From Methanomassiliicoccales archaeon LGM-DZ1 (GTDB taxonomy: Archaea > Thermoplasmatota > Thermoplasmata > Methanomassiliicoccales > Methanomethylophilaceae), in NCBI GenBank assembly GCA_030168595.1, contig CP115556.1, forward strand, positions 124,001 to 188,000: 64,000 nt of DNA, given 5' to 3'. The notes below the pieces were generated by a model. That model was not told the origin of the DNA and did not search any database. It worked only from the letters and a program-made list of their open reading frames with translations. The position numbers and the translations under genes are program-made. This document shows, one piece after another, positions 1 to 7,774 of this stretch (its first letter is position 1; each line of letters starts with the position of its first letter).

Positions 1-714
1 TACGCGCTCAACCCCTACGGGGGCTGCGAGCACGGCTGCGTCTACTGCTACGCCCCCGAGGTCACCCATTCGCCCTGGGACACCTGGAGGGTGGTCAGGG
101 TGAGGGTCAACATAGCGGACCGCCTGGCCGCCGAGCTCCCGGGGCTCAGCGGAACGGTGGGGATCGGCACGGTCACCGATCCGTACCAGGGGGCGGAGGC
201 GAGGTTCATGCTGACGAGGAGATGCCTCGAGGTCCTGAGCGCCAGGAGGTTCCCTGTCCATGTGCACACCAAATCCGACCTGGTCCTCAGGGACACCGAC
301 CTGCTCTCCGGGATGAAGTGCATCGTCGGGGTGACGGTCACCGGACTGGACGAGAGGGGCTCGAAGATCCTCGAACCGGGGGCTCCTATGCCGGAGGCCC
401 GCCTGAGGGCGATAAAAAGGCTCTCCGACGCCGGCATCCGCGTCTATGCGCTCATAGGCCCCGTCCTGGACCGCCTGGAGGGTCAGGAGGAGGAGTTCTG
501 CGATGCAGTGGCCGCCGCCGGGGCGAAGGAGGCGGTGCTGGACCGCCTCAATCCCAGGACTGAGCTCTCCGCCCGCCTGGCCAGGATGGGCGTGTCCGGC
601 TCCCCTGCGGCCCTCGGGAAGATAAGGGACGGGCTGGAGGCCCGCGGCATCTCCGTCAGCGACGCCTTCCAGCGCTCCCGCCGATCCCCGTGTTATCAAC
701 CGGGGGTTACATAG
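1..714 (+). CDS. Radical SAM protein, spore-photoproduct-lyase-like family (5' partial)
   Basis: The frame is open from base 1, so the start lies outside the window. Near the visible N-terminus is CEHGCVYC, the CX3CX2C motif that binds the radical SAM [4Fe-4S] cluster, preceded by NPYGG as in the SplB-like/Rv2578c-type family. A TIM-barrel-like pattern follows (GIGTVTDPYQ, then VHVHTKSDL). The substrate cannot be deduced; relatives are DNA-repair-like or uncharacterised radical enzymes. The gene ends in TAG at 712-714, the only clear gene here to do so. If that amber were read through, only eight residues would be added before a TAA at 739, overlapping the next promoter, so I take TAG as the true stop. 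Confidence 0.8.
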   Translation, partial: YALNPYGGCEHGCVYCYAPEVTHSPWDTWRVVRVRVNIADRLAAELPGLSGTVGIGTVTDPYQGAEARFMLTRRCLEVLSARRFPVHVHTKSDLVLRDTDLLSGMKCIVGVTVTGLDERGSKILEPGAPMPEARLRAIKRLSDAGIRVYALIGPVLDRLEGQEEEFCDAVAAAGAKEAVLDRLNPRTELSARLARMGVSGSPAALGKIRDGLEARGISVSDAFQRSRRSPCYQPGVT

Positions 715-768
715 ATGTATTTTTATAGAAGAATAAAATAACCGATATCCAGCAAACGGAGAGTTCAC
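715..768 (+). promoter_or_regulatory. Thermosome promoter and leader
   Basis: This short AT-rich segment lies between the radical SAM stop and the thermosome ATG. It contains TTTTTATA at about 720-727, a good archaeal TATA box roughly 40 bases before the start. GGAGAG just upstream of the ATG at 769 may serve as a ribosome binding site. Confidence 0.55.
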
Positions 769-2418
769 ATGTACGGAAACAGCAACCAGCCTATCATCGT
801 ACTGAAAGAAGGAACCCAGAGAAGGAAAGACAAGGAGGCGCAGTTCAACAACATCGACGCCGCCAAAGCAGTGGCCGATTCTGTAAGGTCCACCCTCGGA
901 CCCAAGGGAATGGACAAGATGCTCGTCAACACCATCGGGGACGTCGTCATCACCAACGACGGAGTCACCATCCTGAAAGAGCTCGATGTTCAGCACCCCG
1001 CTGCCAAGATGCTCGTCGAGGTCGCAAAGACCCAGGACACCGAGTGCGGCGACGGCACCACCACCTCCGTCGTCCTCGCCGGAGAGCTTCTCAAGCAGTC
1101 CGAGGAGCTCATCAACGCCAACGTCCACCCCACCGTCATCACCAACGGATACAACATGGCGGCCGCCGAGGCCATCAAGATCCTCAACGAGATCGCCATC
1201 GACGCCAAGAATGACAAGATGCTCAAGACCGTCGCGGACACCTCCCTCACCGGGAAGGACGTCGGAGACGACTCCGACAAGGACCACCTCGCGAACCTCG
1301 TCGTGAAAGCGTCCAAGTTCGTCGCCGATGAGAACGGCCGCGTCGACACCAAGAACATCCGCATCACCAAGAAGGTCGGAGGAGTCATCGCCGACACCTA
1401 CCTGGTCCAGGGAGTCGTCATCGACAAGGAGCTCGTCCACTCCAGGATGCCCAAGATCATGAAGAACGCCAAGATCGCGCTCTTCAACTGCGGCCTCGAG
1501 GTCAAGAAGACCGAGATCGATGCGCAGATCCAGATCACCGACCCCAACAAGATGAACGACTTCCTCGCCGAGGAAGAGGCCGGCATGAAGGCCATGGCTG
1601 ACCACCTCAAAGAGGTCGGAGCCAACGTCGTCTACACCTCCAAGGCCATGGACGAGCTCGTGCAGCACTACCTCGCGAAATACGGCATCATGGGCTACAG
1701 GAGGCTCAAGGAGTCCGACATCGAGGCCATCGCCAAGGCCACCGGCGCCAACATCTGCGGCGCTGTCGACGAGCTCACCGCCAAGGACCTCGGTACCGCC
1801 GAGCAGGTCGAGGAGAAGAAGATCGGCGAGGACGGCATGTCGTTCATCACCGGATGCAAGGACCCCAAGGCCGTCACCATCATGGTGAAGGGCGGGACCG
1901 AGCATGTGATCGAAGAGGTCGAGCGCGCCCTGCAGGACGCCATCAGGACCGTCGGCATCACCCTTGAGGACGGAAAGGTCGTCGCCGGAGCCGGCGCGCC
2001 CGAGATCGAGCTCGGCATCAGGCTGCAGAAGTACGCCGCCTCCGTCGGCGGAAGGGAGCAGCTCGCCATCGAGAAGTTCGCCAAGGCCATGGAGATCATC
2101 CCCTGGACCCTTGCCGAGAACGCCGGTCTCGACCCCATCGACGTCATCATCAAGATGAAGTCGGCCCACGAGAACAACAAGAACGGTGCCTACTACGGCA
2201 TCGACCTCGACACCGGCGAGCCCACCGACATGAAGAAGAAGAACGTCATCGAGCCCCTCAGGGTCAAGACCCAGGCCGTCAACTCTGCGACCGAGGCCGC
2301 CAACATGATCCTCAGGATCGACGATGTCATCGCCGCCAGGAAGGCGCCTCCCGCGCCTCCCCAGGGCGCCGGAGCCGGAATGCCGGGAGCGGGCGGAATG
2401 CCCCCCGGCATGATGTGA
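769..2418 (+). CDS. Thermosome (group II chaperonin) subunit
   Basis: This 549-residue protein is full length for an archaeal thermosome subunit, the cytosolic ATP-driven double-ring chaperonin. Family signatures are clear: [12 protein letters not shown] and GDVVITNDG near the N-terminus, and [15 protein letters not shown] carrying the catalytic Asp of the equatorial ATPase domain. [14 protein letters not shown] lies in the C-terminal equatorial half. The C-terminus is the typical Gly-Met-rich tail, which projects into the cavity. The gene has its own promoter and is followed by a GC hairpin, so it is probably monocistronic. Confidence 0.97.
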   Translation: MYGNSNQPIIVLKEGTQRRKDKEAQFNNIDAAKAVADSVRSTLGPKGMDKMLVNTIGDVVITNDGVTILKELDVQHPAAKMLVEVAKTQDTECGDGTTTSVVLAGELLKQSEELINANVHPTVITNGYNMAAAEAIKILNEIAIDAKNDKMLKTVADTSLTGKDVGDDSDKDHLANLVVKASKFVADENGRVDTKNIRITKKVGGVIADTYLVQGVVIDKELVHSRMPKIMKNAKIALFNCGLEVKKTEIDAQIQITDPNKMNDFLAEEEAGMKAMADHLKEVGANVVYTSKAMDELVQHYLAKYGIMGYRRLKESDIEAIAKATGANICGAVDELTAKDLGTAEQVEEKKIGEDGMSFITGCKDPKAVTIMVKGGTEHVIEEVERALQDAIRTVGITLEDGKVVAGAGAPEIELGIRLQKYAASVGGREQLAIEKFAKAMEIIPWTLAENAGLDPIDVIIKMKSAHENNKNGAYYGIDLDTGEPTDMKKKNVIEPLRVKTQAVNSATEAANMILRIDDVIAARKAPPAPPQGAGAGMPGAGGMPPGMM

Positions 2419-2436
2419 ACCTCCAAACCCTTTGAA

Positions 2437-2456
2437 GGGGCCCCCTGCGGGGCCCC
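2437..2456 (+). terminator. GC-rich hairpin after the thermosome
   Basis: An 8-bp stem GGGGCCCC/GGGGCCCC with a CTGC loop starts 19 bases after the thermosome stop. There is no strong T-run, so it may act in 3' processing rather than as a simple terminator. Confidence 0.5.
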
Positions 2457-2568
2457 TGCATACTCTCACTCCAGCCCGGGAATGCCGTTCGCGGCGGGGC
2501 TTCCTGCCCCGTGTCTCGCTTCTATTCCAGCAGATCTGTGAACGGCAATTCCTGCCATTTCTCAATAA

Positions 2569-2576
2569 AATAATTA
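2569..2576. repeat. Left target-site duplication of the ISL3-type element
   Basis: AATAATTA immediately before the left end of the element is repeated exactly at 3961-3968. Eight-bp duplications are typical of the ISL3 family. Confidence 0.9.
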
Positions 2577-2624
2577 GGTTCTATAACATTTCGTGTGGAA
2601 TCGGGCAGAGGAGCAGGCTCATAA
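2577..2624. repeat. Left terminal inverted repeat of the ISL3-type element
   Basis: This 48-bp end starts GGTTCTATAACATTTCG and is the exact reverse complement of 3913-3960. Perfect identity over 48 bp is long for the family and argues for recent mobility. Confidence 0.95.
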
Positions 2625-2673
2625 TCGATCATGCGCATACGCACCTGTGTGCGCCAAAAGGAGCTGTAAGGCA

Positions 2674-2693
2674 CCTTCGCCGAAGGGCGAAGG
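2674..2693 (+). promoter_or_regulatory. Hairpin just upstream of the ISL3 transposase start
   Basis: CCTTCGCC and GGCGAAGG form a perfect 8-bp stem with a GAAG loop, ending 10 bases before the ATG at 2704. In many insertion sequences such a hairpin occludes the start when transcription reads in from outside; that role here is inference. Confidence 0.45.
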
Positions 2694-2703
2694 ATGCGCC
2701 CCG

Positions 2704-3918
2704 ATGACATTGGAGCAGTCGATGAAATTCATCCTCGGGGTGGAGACCGATCAGTGGAAAATAACGGCGATCCGGGGAGGAGTGGAGGATGACGTGAAGG
2801 TCACCCACATCGACATGGATTTCATCGGAGACCCCGGAATATGTCCGGAGTGCGGATGCAGACGTTCGATCCACGACGCCAGGGTCAGGGTATGGAGACA
2901 TGCCAATCTGGACGATACCGTCTGCTACATCCATGCCGCGATACCGCGCTGCATGTGTCCCAAGTGCGGGAAGATAACCCAGGCGGACATACCCTGGGCG
3001 GATCAGCGCGTGAGCTATACGAAGAGGTTCATGGAGGCGGCCATCGAACATATGGCACAGATGTCGCTTGCAGCGGCATCGAGGCTTCTCAAGGTGTCCT
3101 GGAAGGTGCTGGACGATATAGTCGGGGCCGTTGTCGACCGCCATCTCGATTCCATGGACCTGTCCGGACTGAGGCGCATCCGTGTGGATGAGACGGCGGC
3201 GAAGAAGCACCATAAGTACATCACGGCAGTGACCGACGCCGATACCGGGGATATCGTGTTCATAACCAAGGGGAAGGATTCCGATACCATCAGGGAATTC
3301 GCTGTCTGGCTCTGTGAACATGACGGCGACCCGCGGGCCATCGAACTGATCGCCACGGACTTCGGCGATGCGTTCATCGCCGGCGCCAAAGAATATCTCC
3401 CCAACGCCGAGCCGGTCTACGACCCGTTCCATCTGGTCCAGATCGCCAACAGGCATCTGGACCGCGACCGCGCATCGACGCAGATCAACGGCCAGAGGAG
3501 GAAATCCGTCCGTTACGCGCTGCTGAAGAACCCCGAGAACCTCCGTCCGGATGAGATGCATGAGCTCATGGACATAACCAAGGACAACGAGCTTGTAGGT
3601 ACATCCTATCAGATGAAGGAGTCCCTCAGGCAGGTGTTCGACTACTCATACGAGCAGATCGATCTGGCACGTGCCCATCTGGTCAGATGGGCGCAGTGGG
3701 CCGCAGAGGAAGGATCCGCGGGTTTCAGAGCATTGGCCAAGACCGTGAAGAAGCATCTCGAAGGGATATTGAAGGCCATAGAGACCGGCATCAACAACGG
3801 CTACCAGGAATCCCTCAACGGCAGGGTGCAGCTGTCCAAGGGATTGGCGAGAGGTTACGGGAAGGAGATGCGTCTCGGAAGGATAGTGTTCTTCCGCGAC
3901 AGCTGCAGGTCGTTATGA
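2704..3918 (+). CDS. ISL3-family transposase
   Basis: This protein of about 404 residues has the ISL3 layout. An N-terminal zinc ribbon (CPECGCRRS, then CMCPKCGK) is followed by an HTH-like region and a DDE-type catalytic core. The core shows RRIRVDETAAKKHHKY with the first Asp and IATDFGDAF with the second. Late in the core is a GYQESLNGRV-like block; the catalytic Glu probably lies there. I chose ATG 2704 (MTLEQSMKF) because the longer frame would start inside the left inverted repeat. The TGA stop lies inside the right inverted repeat, as often seen in compact elements. Confidence 0.93.
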   Translation: MTLEQSMKFILGVETDQWKITAIRGGVEDDVKVTHIDMDFIGDPGICPECGCRRSIHDARVRVWRHANLDDTVCYIHAAIPRCMCPKCGKITQADIPWADQRVSYTKRFMEAAIEHMAQMSLAAASRLLKVSWKVLDDIVGAVVDRHLDSMDLSGLRRIRVDETAAKKHHKYITAVTDADTGDIVFITKGKDSDTIREFAVWLCEHDGDPRAIELIATDFGDAFIAGAKEYLPNAEPVYDPFHLVQIANRHLDRDRASTQINGQRRKSVRYALLKNPENLRPDEMHELMDITKDNELVGTSYQMKESLRQVFDYSYEQIDLARAHLVRWAQWAAEEGSAGFRALAKTVKKHLEGILKAIETGINNGYQESLNGRVQLSKGLARGYGKEMRLGRIVFFRDSCRSL

Positions 3919-3960
3919 GCCTGCTCCTCTGCCCGATTCCACACGAAATGTTATAGAACC
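3913..3960. repeat. Right terminal inverted repeat of the ISL3-type element
   Basis: This is the exact reverse complement of 2577-2624 and ends GTTATAGAACC. It contains the last bases and stop of the transposase gene. Confidence 0.95.
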
Positions 3961-3968
3961 AATAATTA
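3961..3968. repeat. Right target-site duplication of the ISL3-type element
   Basis: AATAATTA directly follows the right inverted repeat and matches 2569-2576 exactly. Confidence 0.9.
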
Positions 3969-3993
3969 AAGAGCGTGCGCGTTGTTCAATCAA

Positions 3994-4488
3994 ATGACGG
4001 CAGGTAAAGGCAGATGGGTGTTCCTTGACGGGACAGTGGTCGCATATGGCCACGTTCACGCCGGCAGCCCCGGAACCGCATCGGCCGATCATCACCGTCA
4101 CACGTTCTCATTCCCCATCCCGAAGAGGAGGAGGCTGAGCGCTTTCATCATCGCGACGGTCCTGCTGTCCTCGGTCCTGGTGGGCATATCCTTCGCATGC
4201 TGCAAGGAGGCCTCCATCGATTGGAGCATCATCAACGACAGCGGCTCCGATCTGGATGTAAAGATCTACATCGACGGCGACCTGGTCAGCAGCGGAGACT
4301 CCCTGAACGACCAGTACGAGATGCACAACATCTCCGAATATACCGATCATTTCAACATGTTCAGCAGCAGCGATACTATACGTTTCACTGTGATCGGGAC
4401 GGACTCAGACGGCAACAGCCACATCGCCGAAAAGACCTTGGTGCTGCACGACGGGGATAAGGTCCTAATACATATCACCCTGTATTGA
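3994..4488 (+). CDS. Membrane-anchored extracellular protein, function unknown
   Basis: About 164 residues; I prefer ATG 3994 over an in-frame TTG at 3982. A basic stretch (KRRRL) precedes one hydrophobic helix (AFIIATVLLSSVLVGISFA) ending at a Cys pair. An outside domain rich in Asp, Ser and beta-type residues follows and is probably a small beta-sandwich. I do not recognise the family. The ISL3 element ends only 33 bp upstream, so native expression may be altered. The next gene (4510) encodes a zinc-ribbon membrane protein on the same strand and may be co-transcribed. Confidence 0.6.
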   Translation: MTAGKGRWVFLDGTVVAYGHVHAGSPGTASADHHRHTFSFPIPKRRRLSAFIIATVLLSSVLVGISFACCKEASIDWSIINDSGSDLDVKIYIDGDLVSSGDSLNDQYEMHNISEYTDHFNMFSSSDTIRFTVIGTDSDGNSHIAEKTLVLHDGDKVLIHITLY

Positions 4489-5613
4489 TCATCGCGAGGT
4501 TCCGATAGCATGTATTGTCCCAGATGCGGAAAGGAGAATCCCGACGGATCGTCGTTCTGCAACGCGTGCGGGTCCCCGATCGTCGGAGGGTCCGCGAAGG
4601 CGGCGGATAAACCCGCCGGTGATTCCGATAAAAGCTCCGGGAACATCATCGGTTCGGTCGCATCGCTGATCTCGGCTGTTGCCGCCTTGGCCGTCGTGGC
4701 CATAATCGTTTTCACGTGGATATCCGTCCTCTCCGAATGGTGAGGCCGCCCCTTCTTCCGTGCCCCAGTCGTCTTCGGGGACCGTCAGACGGTCCTTCTT
4801 CTTGGACGGGTCCCTCTCCCTCGACGCCGCCAGCCTCTGGAGCTCGTTGAAATCGGCGGGACTGACTGCTGTTCCGGCGTAATGCCTGTAGAGCACCCCG
4901 TTCCATCTCATGTAGCCGGCGTAGATCGGATTGTGGACCATCGACCCGATGCTGTACGCCGTCCATCTGCTGCCCCTGCGCGTGCGCACCCCGTCGCGGT
5001 TGAGGGCTTCGGCTGCGGCCGCCTGGGACATGCCTCCCGAGCAATAGGCGAAGACCTCCCTGACGTGCGCCAGCTCCTCGGGGACGCTCCTGAGGAGCCC
5101 GTCCTCCAGCACATAGCCGTACGGAGGGTTCATGCCCATGGTCCTGGACGCCTCCCTGGTGTTGGACATGGTCTCGGCCTTCTGCCTCATGCCCATGTAT
5201 GTCCTCTCCCCGATCTGCTCCGATTCCAGCTGGGCGATGTTCTGGATCATCGCCATCACGAACCTCCCCATGGCGTTGGTGGTGTCCAGGGACTCGGTGG
5301 CGGAGACGAACTCCTTGTGCTTCCTGCCGAGGGTGTCCATCATGTTCATGAAGTTCCGGGAGTTCCTGTGAATCCTGTCCATCTTCAGGACGAGCATGAT
5401 GTCCCAGCGGTCGATCTCCTCCATCATCCTGCGGTATGCTGGACGGTTGGTGCTCCTCCCCGAGAAACCGTCGTCCACATAAACTGCCCAGATCTCGTAA
5501 TCCTGCGCGACGCAGTAGTTCTCCAGGATCTCCTTCTGAGCATCGATGGAATAGCCTTCGAGGGCCTGTTCCTCGGTCGATACGCGGCAGTATACCGCGG
5601 TCTTCGGCGGCAT
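4489..5613 (-). CDS. Serine recombinase 2, C-terminally truncated
   Basis: About 374 residues from ATG 5613 (MPPKTAVYCRVSTEEQALEG). The N-terminal resolvase catalytic domain (about residues 5-150) has the nucleophile Ser in CRVSTEE, LKMDRIHRNS, and a GRFVMAMIQNIAQLESE helix. The DNA-binding Recombinase domain (about 165-270) has PYGYVLEDG and NPIYAGYMRWNG. Full-size large serine recombinases usually continue with a zinc ribbon and coiled coil, which are absent here. Recognisable homology stops near base 4745, exactly where the opposite-strand zinc-ribbon gene ends, and the last 85 or so residues look like antisense sequence. It is therefore probably a truncated remnant. Confidence 0.75.
   Translation of the reverse strand: MPPKTAVYCRVSTEEQALEGYSIDAQKEILENYCVAQDYEIWAVYVDDGFSGRSTNRPAYRRMMEEIDRWDIMLVLKMDRIHRNSRNFMNMMDTLGRKHKEFVSATESLDTTNAMGRFVMAMIQNIAQLESEQIGERTYMGMRQKAETMSNTREASRTMGMNPPYGYVLEDGLLRSVPEELAHVREVFAYCSGGMSQAAAAEALNRDGVRTRRGSRWTAYSIGSMVHNPIYAGYMRWNGVLYRHYAGTAVSPADFNELQRLAASRERDPSKKKDRLTVPEDDWGTEEGAASPFGEDGYPRENDYGHDGQGGNSRDQRCDRTDDVPGAFIGITGGFIRRLRGPSDDRGPARVAERRSVGILLSASGTIHAIGTSR
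4510..4743 (+). CDS. Zinc-ribbon, single-pass membrane protein
   Basis: This 77-residue protein begins MYCPRCGKENPDGSSFCNAC, a classic CX2C-X(n)-CX2C zinc ribbon of the type fused to many archaeal membrane proteins. A Ser/Lys/Asp linker and one C-terminal transmembrane helix (about residues 48-71) follow. It starts 21 bases after the preceding gene. Its 3' half lies antisense to the divergent tail of recombinase 2, and the zinc ribbon makes this strand the more credible one. The role is unknown. Confidence 0.7.
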   Translation: MYCPRCGKENPDGSSFCNACGSPIVGGSAKAADKPAGDSDKSSGNIIGSVASLISAVAALAVVAIIVFTWISVLSEW

Positions 5614-6395
5614 AGCGTCCCGCGGCCGTTGGCGGATTCGAAGGCCTCTTCCGAGACTATGGCCGCCTGGGTCCCCGGGCGGACCATCCCGTCCCAGCGC
5701 AGATAGCCGGCATACAGGGGGTTGCGGAGTATGCAACGGACGGTCTGCCTGCACCATGCCCCTCCCTTCTTGGTGGGTATGTGCTCCGCGGAGAGCTCGC
5801 AGGCGATGGCCTCCATGCTCATCCCGCTCCCGTACATATCGAAGATCCGGCGCACGACCTCCGCCTCGGACTCGATCACGACCAGCTTCCCGCTGCAGTA
5901 CTCGTATCCGTAGGGGTCGGGGGAGCCCATGGGCTCCCCGGTGGACTTGGCCTTCTTGGCCATGCCGATCTTCACCCTCTCCCCGATCTGCTCCGATTCC
6001 AGCTGGGCCATCCTCTGGACGATGTCCATGACGAAGCGCCCCATGGCCGTCGTGGAATCGAACTTCTCGTTCAGCGAGATGAAGCCTTTCCCGTTCTTGT
6101 TCAGGACCTCCATCATGCGCGCGAAGTTGACGCTGTTCCTGTGGATCCTGTCCATCTTCAGGACCAAGAGAGCATCCCATCTGTCGATCTCCGAGAACAT
6201 GCGGCGGTACTCCGGACGGTCCGTATTGCGCCCGGAGCATCCCTCGTCGCGGTAGACATCGGCTATCGTCCACCCGCGGACCTTGCACATGGCCGTCAGG
6301 CGCTTCGTCTGCGCATCGAGGGAGTATCCTTCTCTCGCCTGGTCCTCTGTCGAGACTCTCACGTACAGCGCTACGCGGAGCTGTTCCGACTGCAT
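5424..6395 (-). CDS. Serine recombinase 1, C-terminally truncated
   Basis: 323 residues from ATG 6395 (MQSEQLRVALYVRVSTEDQ). The resolvase catalytic domain carries the Ser in YVRVSTED, LKMDRIHRNS and MAQLESEQIGER. The Recombinase domain carries DPYGYEYCSGK and NPLYAGYLRWDG. Authentic sequence ends near EEAFESANGR, just before the start of recombinase 2. The remaining 60 or so residues are an out-of-frame reading of recombinase 2 (190-bp overlap). The two proteins are clear paralogs in tandem. Loss of the C-terminal zinc ribbon and coiled coil suggests deletion between tandem copies or decay of an integrated element. Confidence 0.75.
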   Translation of the reverse strand: MQSEQLRVALYVRVSTEDQAREGYSLDAQTKRLTAMCKVRGWTIADVYRDEGCSGRNTDRPEYRRMFSEIDRWDALLVLKMDRIHRNSVNFARMMEVLNKNGKGFISLNEKFDSTTAMGRFVMDIVQRMAQLESEQIGERVKIGMAKKAKSTGEPMGSPDPYGYEYCSGKLVVIESEAEVVRRIFDMYGSGMSMEAIACELSAEHIPTKKGGAWCRQTVRCILRNPLYAGYLRWDGMVRPGTQAAIVSEEAFESANGRGTLCRRRPRYTAAYRPRNRPSKAIPSMLRRRSWRTTASRRITRSGQFMWTTVSRGGAPTVQHTAG

Positions 6396-6845
6396 CCTAT
6401 CCCGTTCTTCATAACGCTCCCCCCAGTATTAAACGGTTTCAGATTGCCCGCATCGGCCTCCGTACGGAGGGGCAGGCTCTATAGAGGATTCCATGGGCAT
6501 CTTTTGTTATCTATAGAGGGACGGATCCCGCCTATGCGCTCCGTATCCGCGATCGGGCGGCGGGCCTGTTCCGCGCCTGCGGAAGCCAGTATCGGGCCCG
6601 GACTGCTGTCTGGAGGAAATTTTATAACGGATTCGGACGTTATAGGCTTGTTACGGATTGCAGAGCAAAGTTACGAATTCCACATGAGAAATTCGGCAAA
6701 GTTTCTGTATTCGTAGCGATATGTATTTTTTATGATAATATCTATTAATTACATATAATTATATATTCTATATATTATAATATATAATACATCGAAATAA
6801 TATATATTCAAATCGTCTAATCATCGAATCCGAGGTGCAAAAACC
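6396..6845 (+). promoter_or_regulatory. Phosphate-operon upstream region
   Basis: This intergenic region becomes strongly AT-rich from about 6715, with several possible TATA boxes. Upstream are TATAACG/CGTTATA, an inverted repeat at 6623-6629 and 6638-6644, and a direct repeat TTACGGATT/TTACGAATT at 6651 and 6671, a 20-bp spacing. Both are candidate phosphate-response operators. GAGGTG at 6832-6837 is a ribosome binding site eight bases before the TTG at 6846, supporting that unusual start. Confidence 0.45.
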
Positions 6846-7760
6846 TTGGACGAAAAGACAATGAAAATCGTAGCCGTAGCTGCTATCGCGATCATCGTGG
6901 TCGCGGCAGTGGCCGTCTACGCTGTTACCAAAGACGATAGCAAAGATGATCCCTTCTATCTTGCGGACATCGAGGATGTCGAGGCCACCGAAGACAATGT
7001 TGTCAACGGCACATACGTCCTCCAGAGGAACCTCATCCTCGCAGTGCCCACCAGCCAGAGCGGTGACACCTCTGTTGCCGTCCAGGACCTCATCAACTAT
7101 GTTCTCAGTGCCGAGGGACAGGCGATCGTCGTCGAGAACGACTACATCGCCATCAACTCCGACGCTTCCGCTTACACCAGCAGCATCGATGACAGCAAGA
7201 GTTACACCATCACCATCCAGGGATCGACCACCGTCAACCCCATCATGATGGAGGTCGAGACCGCCTACGAGGCGCTCCACAGCAACGTCAACATCAACAT
7301 CACCGCCAACGGATCCGGTACCGGGGCCGCGGCCGCCATGTCCGGCAACGCCGACATCGCCATGCTCTCCAGGGACCTGAAGTCCTCCGAGGCCGAAAAG
7401 CTCACCGCCACCTCCATCGGGAAGGACGGTATCGCCATCATCATCAACTCCTCTGTCAGCGGAGTCTCCTCCCTCACCCTTGCCCAGGTCGCGTCCATCT
7501 ACAACGGGACCATCACCAACTGGAGCCAGCTCGGCGGAGACGACAAGGACATCGACCTGTGCGGACGCGAGTCCTCTTCCGGAACCCGCGGCGCCTTCGA
7601 AGAGATCCTCGCCGGCAAGGTCAGCGGATTCAGCAGCTCCTCGGTTTCCTCGAGCATGAACGAGTTCTCGAGCAACAACGCTCTCCTGAGCCACATCGAG
7701 AACACCGACTACTCTATCGGATACGTCAGCCTCGGCATCGCGCTGAAGGCCCTCGAGTGA
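6846..7760 (+). CDS. pstS: Phosphate-binding protein PstS, circularly permuted
   Basis: 304 residues from a TTG start supported by its ribosome binding site. A signal anchor (residues 6-27) is followed at 36-105 by sequence that normally ends PstS: ENVxNGTYxLxR-like EDNVVNGTYVLQR, then INYVLSAEGQAIVVENDYIAI. Only then, at 119-304, comes what normally begins PstS: TITIQGSTTVNPI, NGSGTGAAAAMSGNADIAMLS, KDGIAIIIN, ITNWSQLGG and RESSSGTRGAFEE. The protein ends at YSIGYVSLGIALKALE, exactly where ordinary PstS continues into its C-terminal part. All phosphate-contact motifs remain. Genes for the fused permease, ATPase and PhoU follow, so it should be the functional receptor of the high-affinity phosphate ABC transporter. 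Confidence 0.88.
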   Translation: MDEKTMKIVAVAAIAIIVVAAVAVYAVTKDDSKDDPFYLADIEDVEATEDNVVNGTYVLQRNLILAVPTSQSGDTSVAVQDLINYVLSAEGQAIVVENDYIAINSDASAYTSSIDDSKSYTITIQGSTTVNPIMMEVETAYEALHSNVNINITANGSGTGAAAAMSGNADIAMLSRDLKSSEAEKLTATSIGKDGIAIIINSSVSGVSSLTLAQVASIYNGTITNWSQLGGDDKDIDLCGRESSSGTRGAFEEILAGKVSGFSSSSVSSSMNEFSSNNALLSHIENTDYSIGYVSLGIALKALE

Positions 7761-7774
7761 TCAGAGGCTAAACA

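Larger units (their letters stand above)
2577..3960 (+). mobile_element. Complete ISL3-family insertion sequence, 1384 bp
   Basis: The element has perfect 48-bp terminal inverted repeats (2577-2624 and 3913-3960), a single ISL3 transposase and a perfect 8-bp target duplication AATAATTA on both sides. All parts look intact, indicating recent insertion and possible activity. It landed in an AT-rich intergenic stretch 33 bp upstream of a small membrane-protein gene (ATG at 3994), so it may have displaced that gene's promoter. Confidence 0.95.

Noticed and set aside
2432-2710. Small frames spanning the left end of the ISL3 element
   Set aside because: They cross the insertion boundary and inverted repeat, so cannot be native genes.
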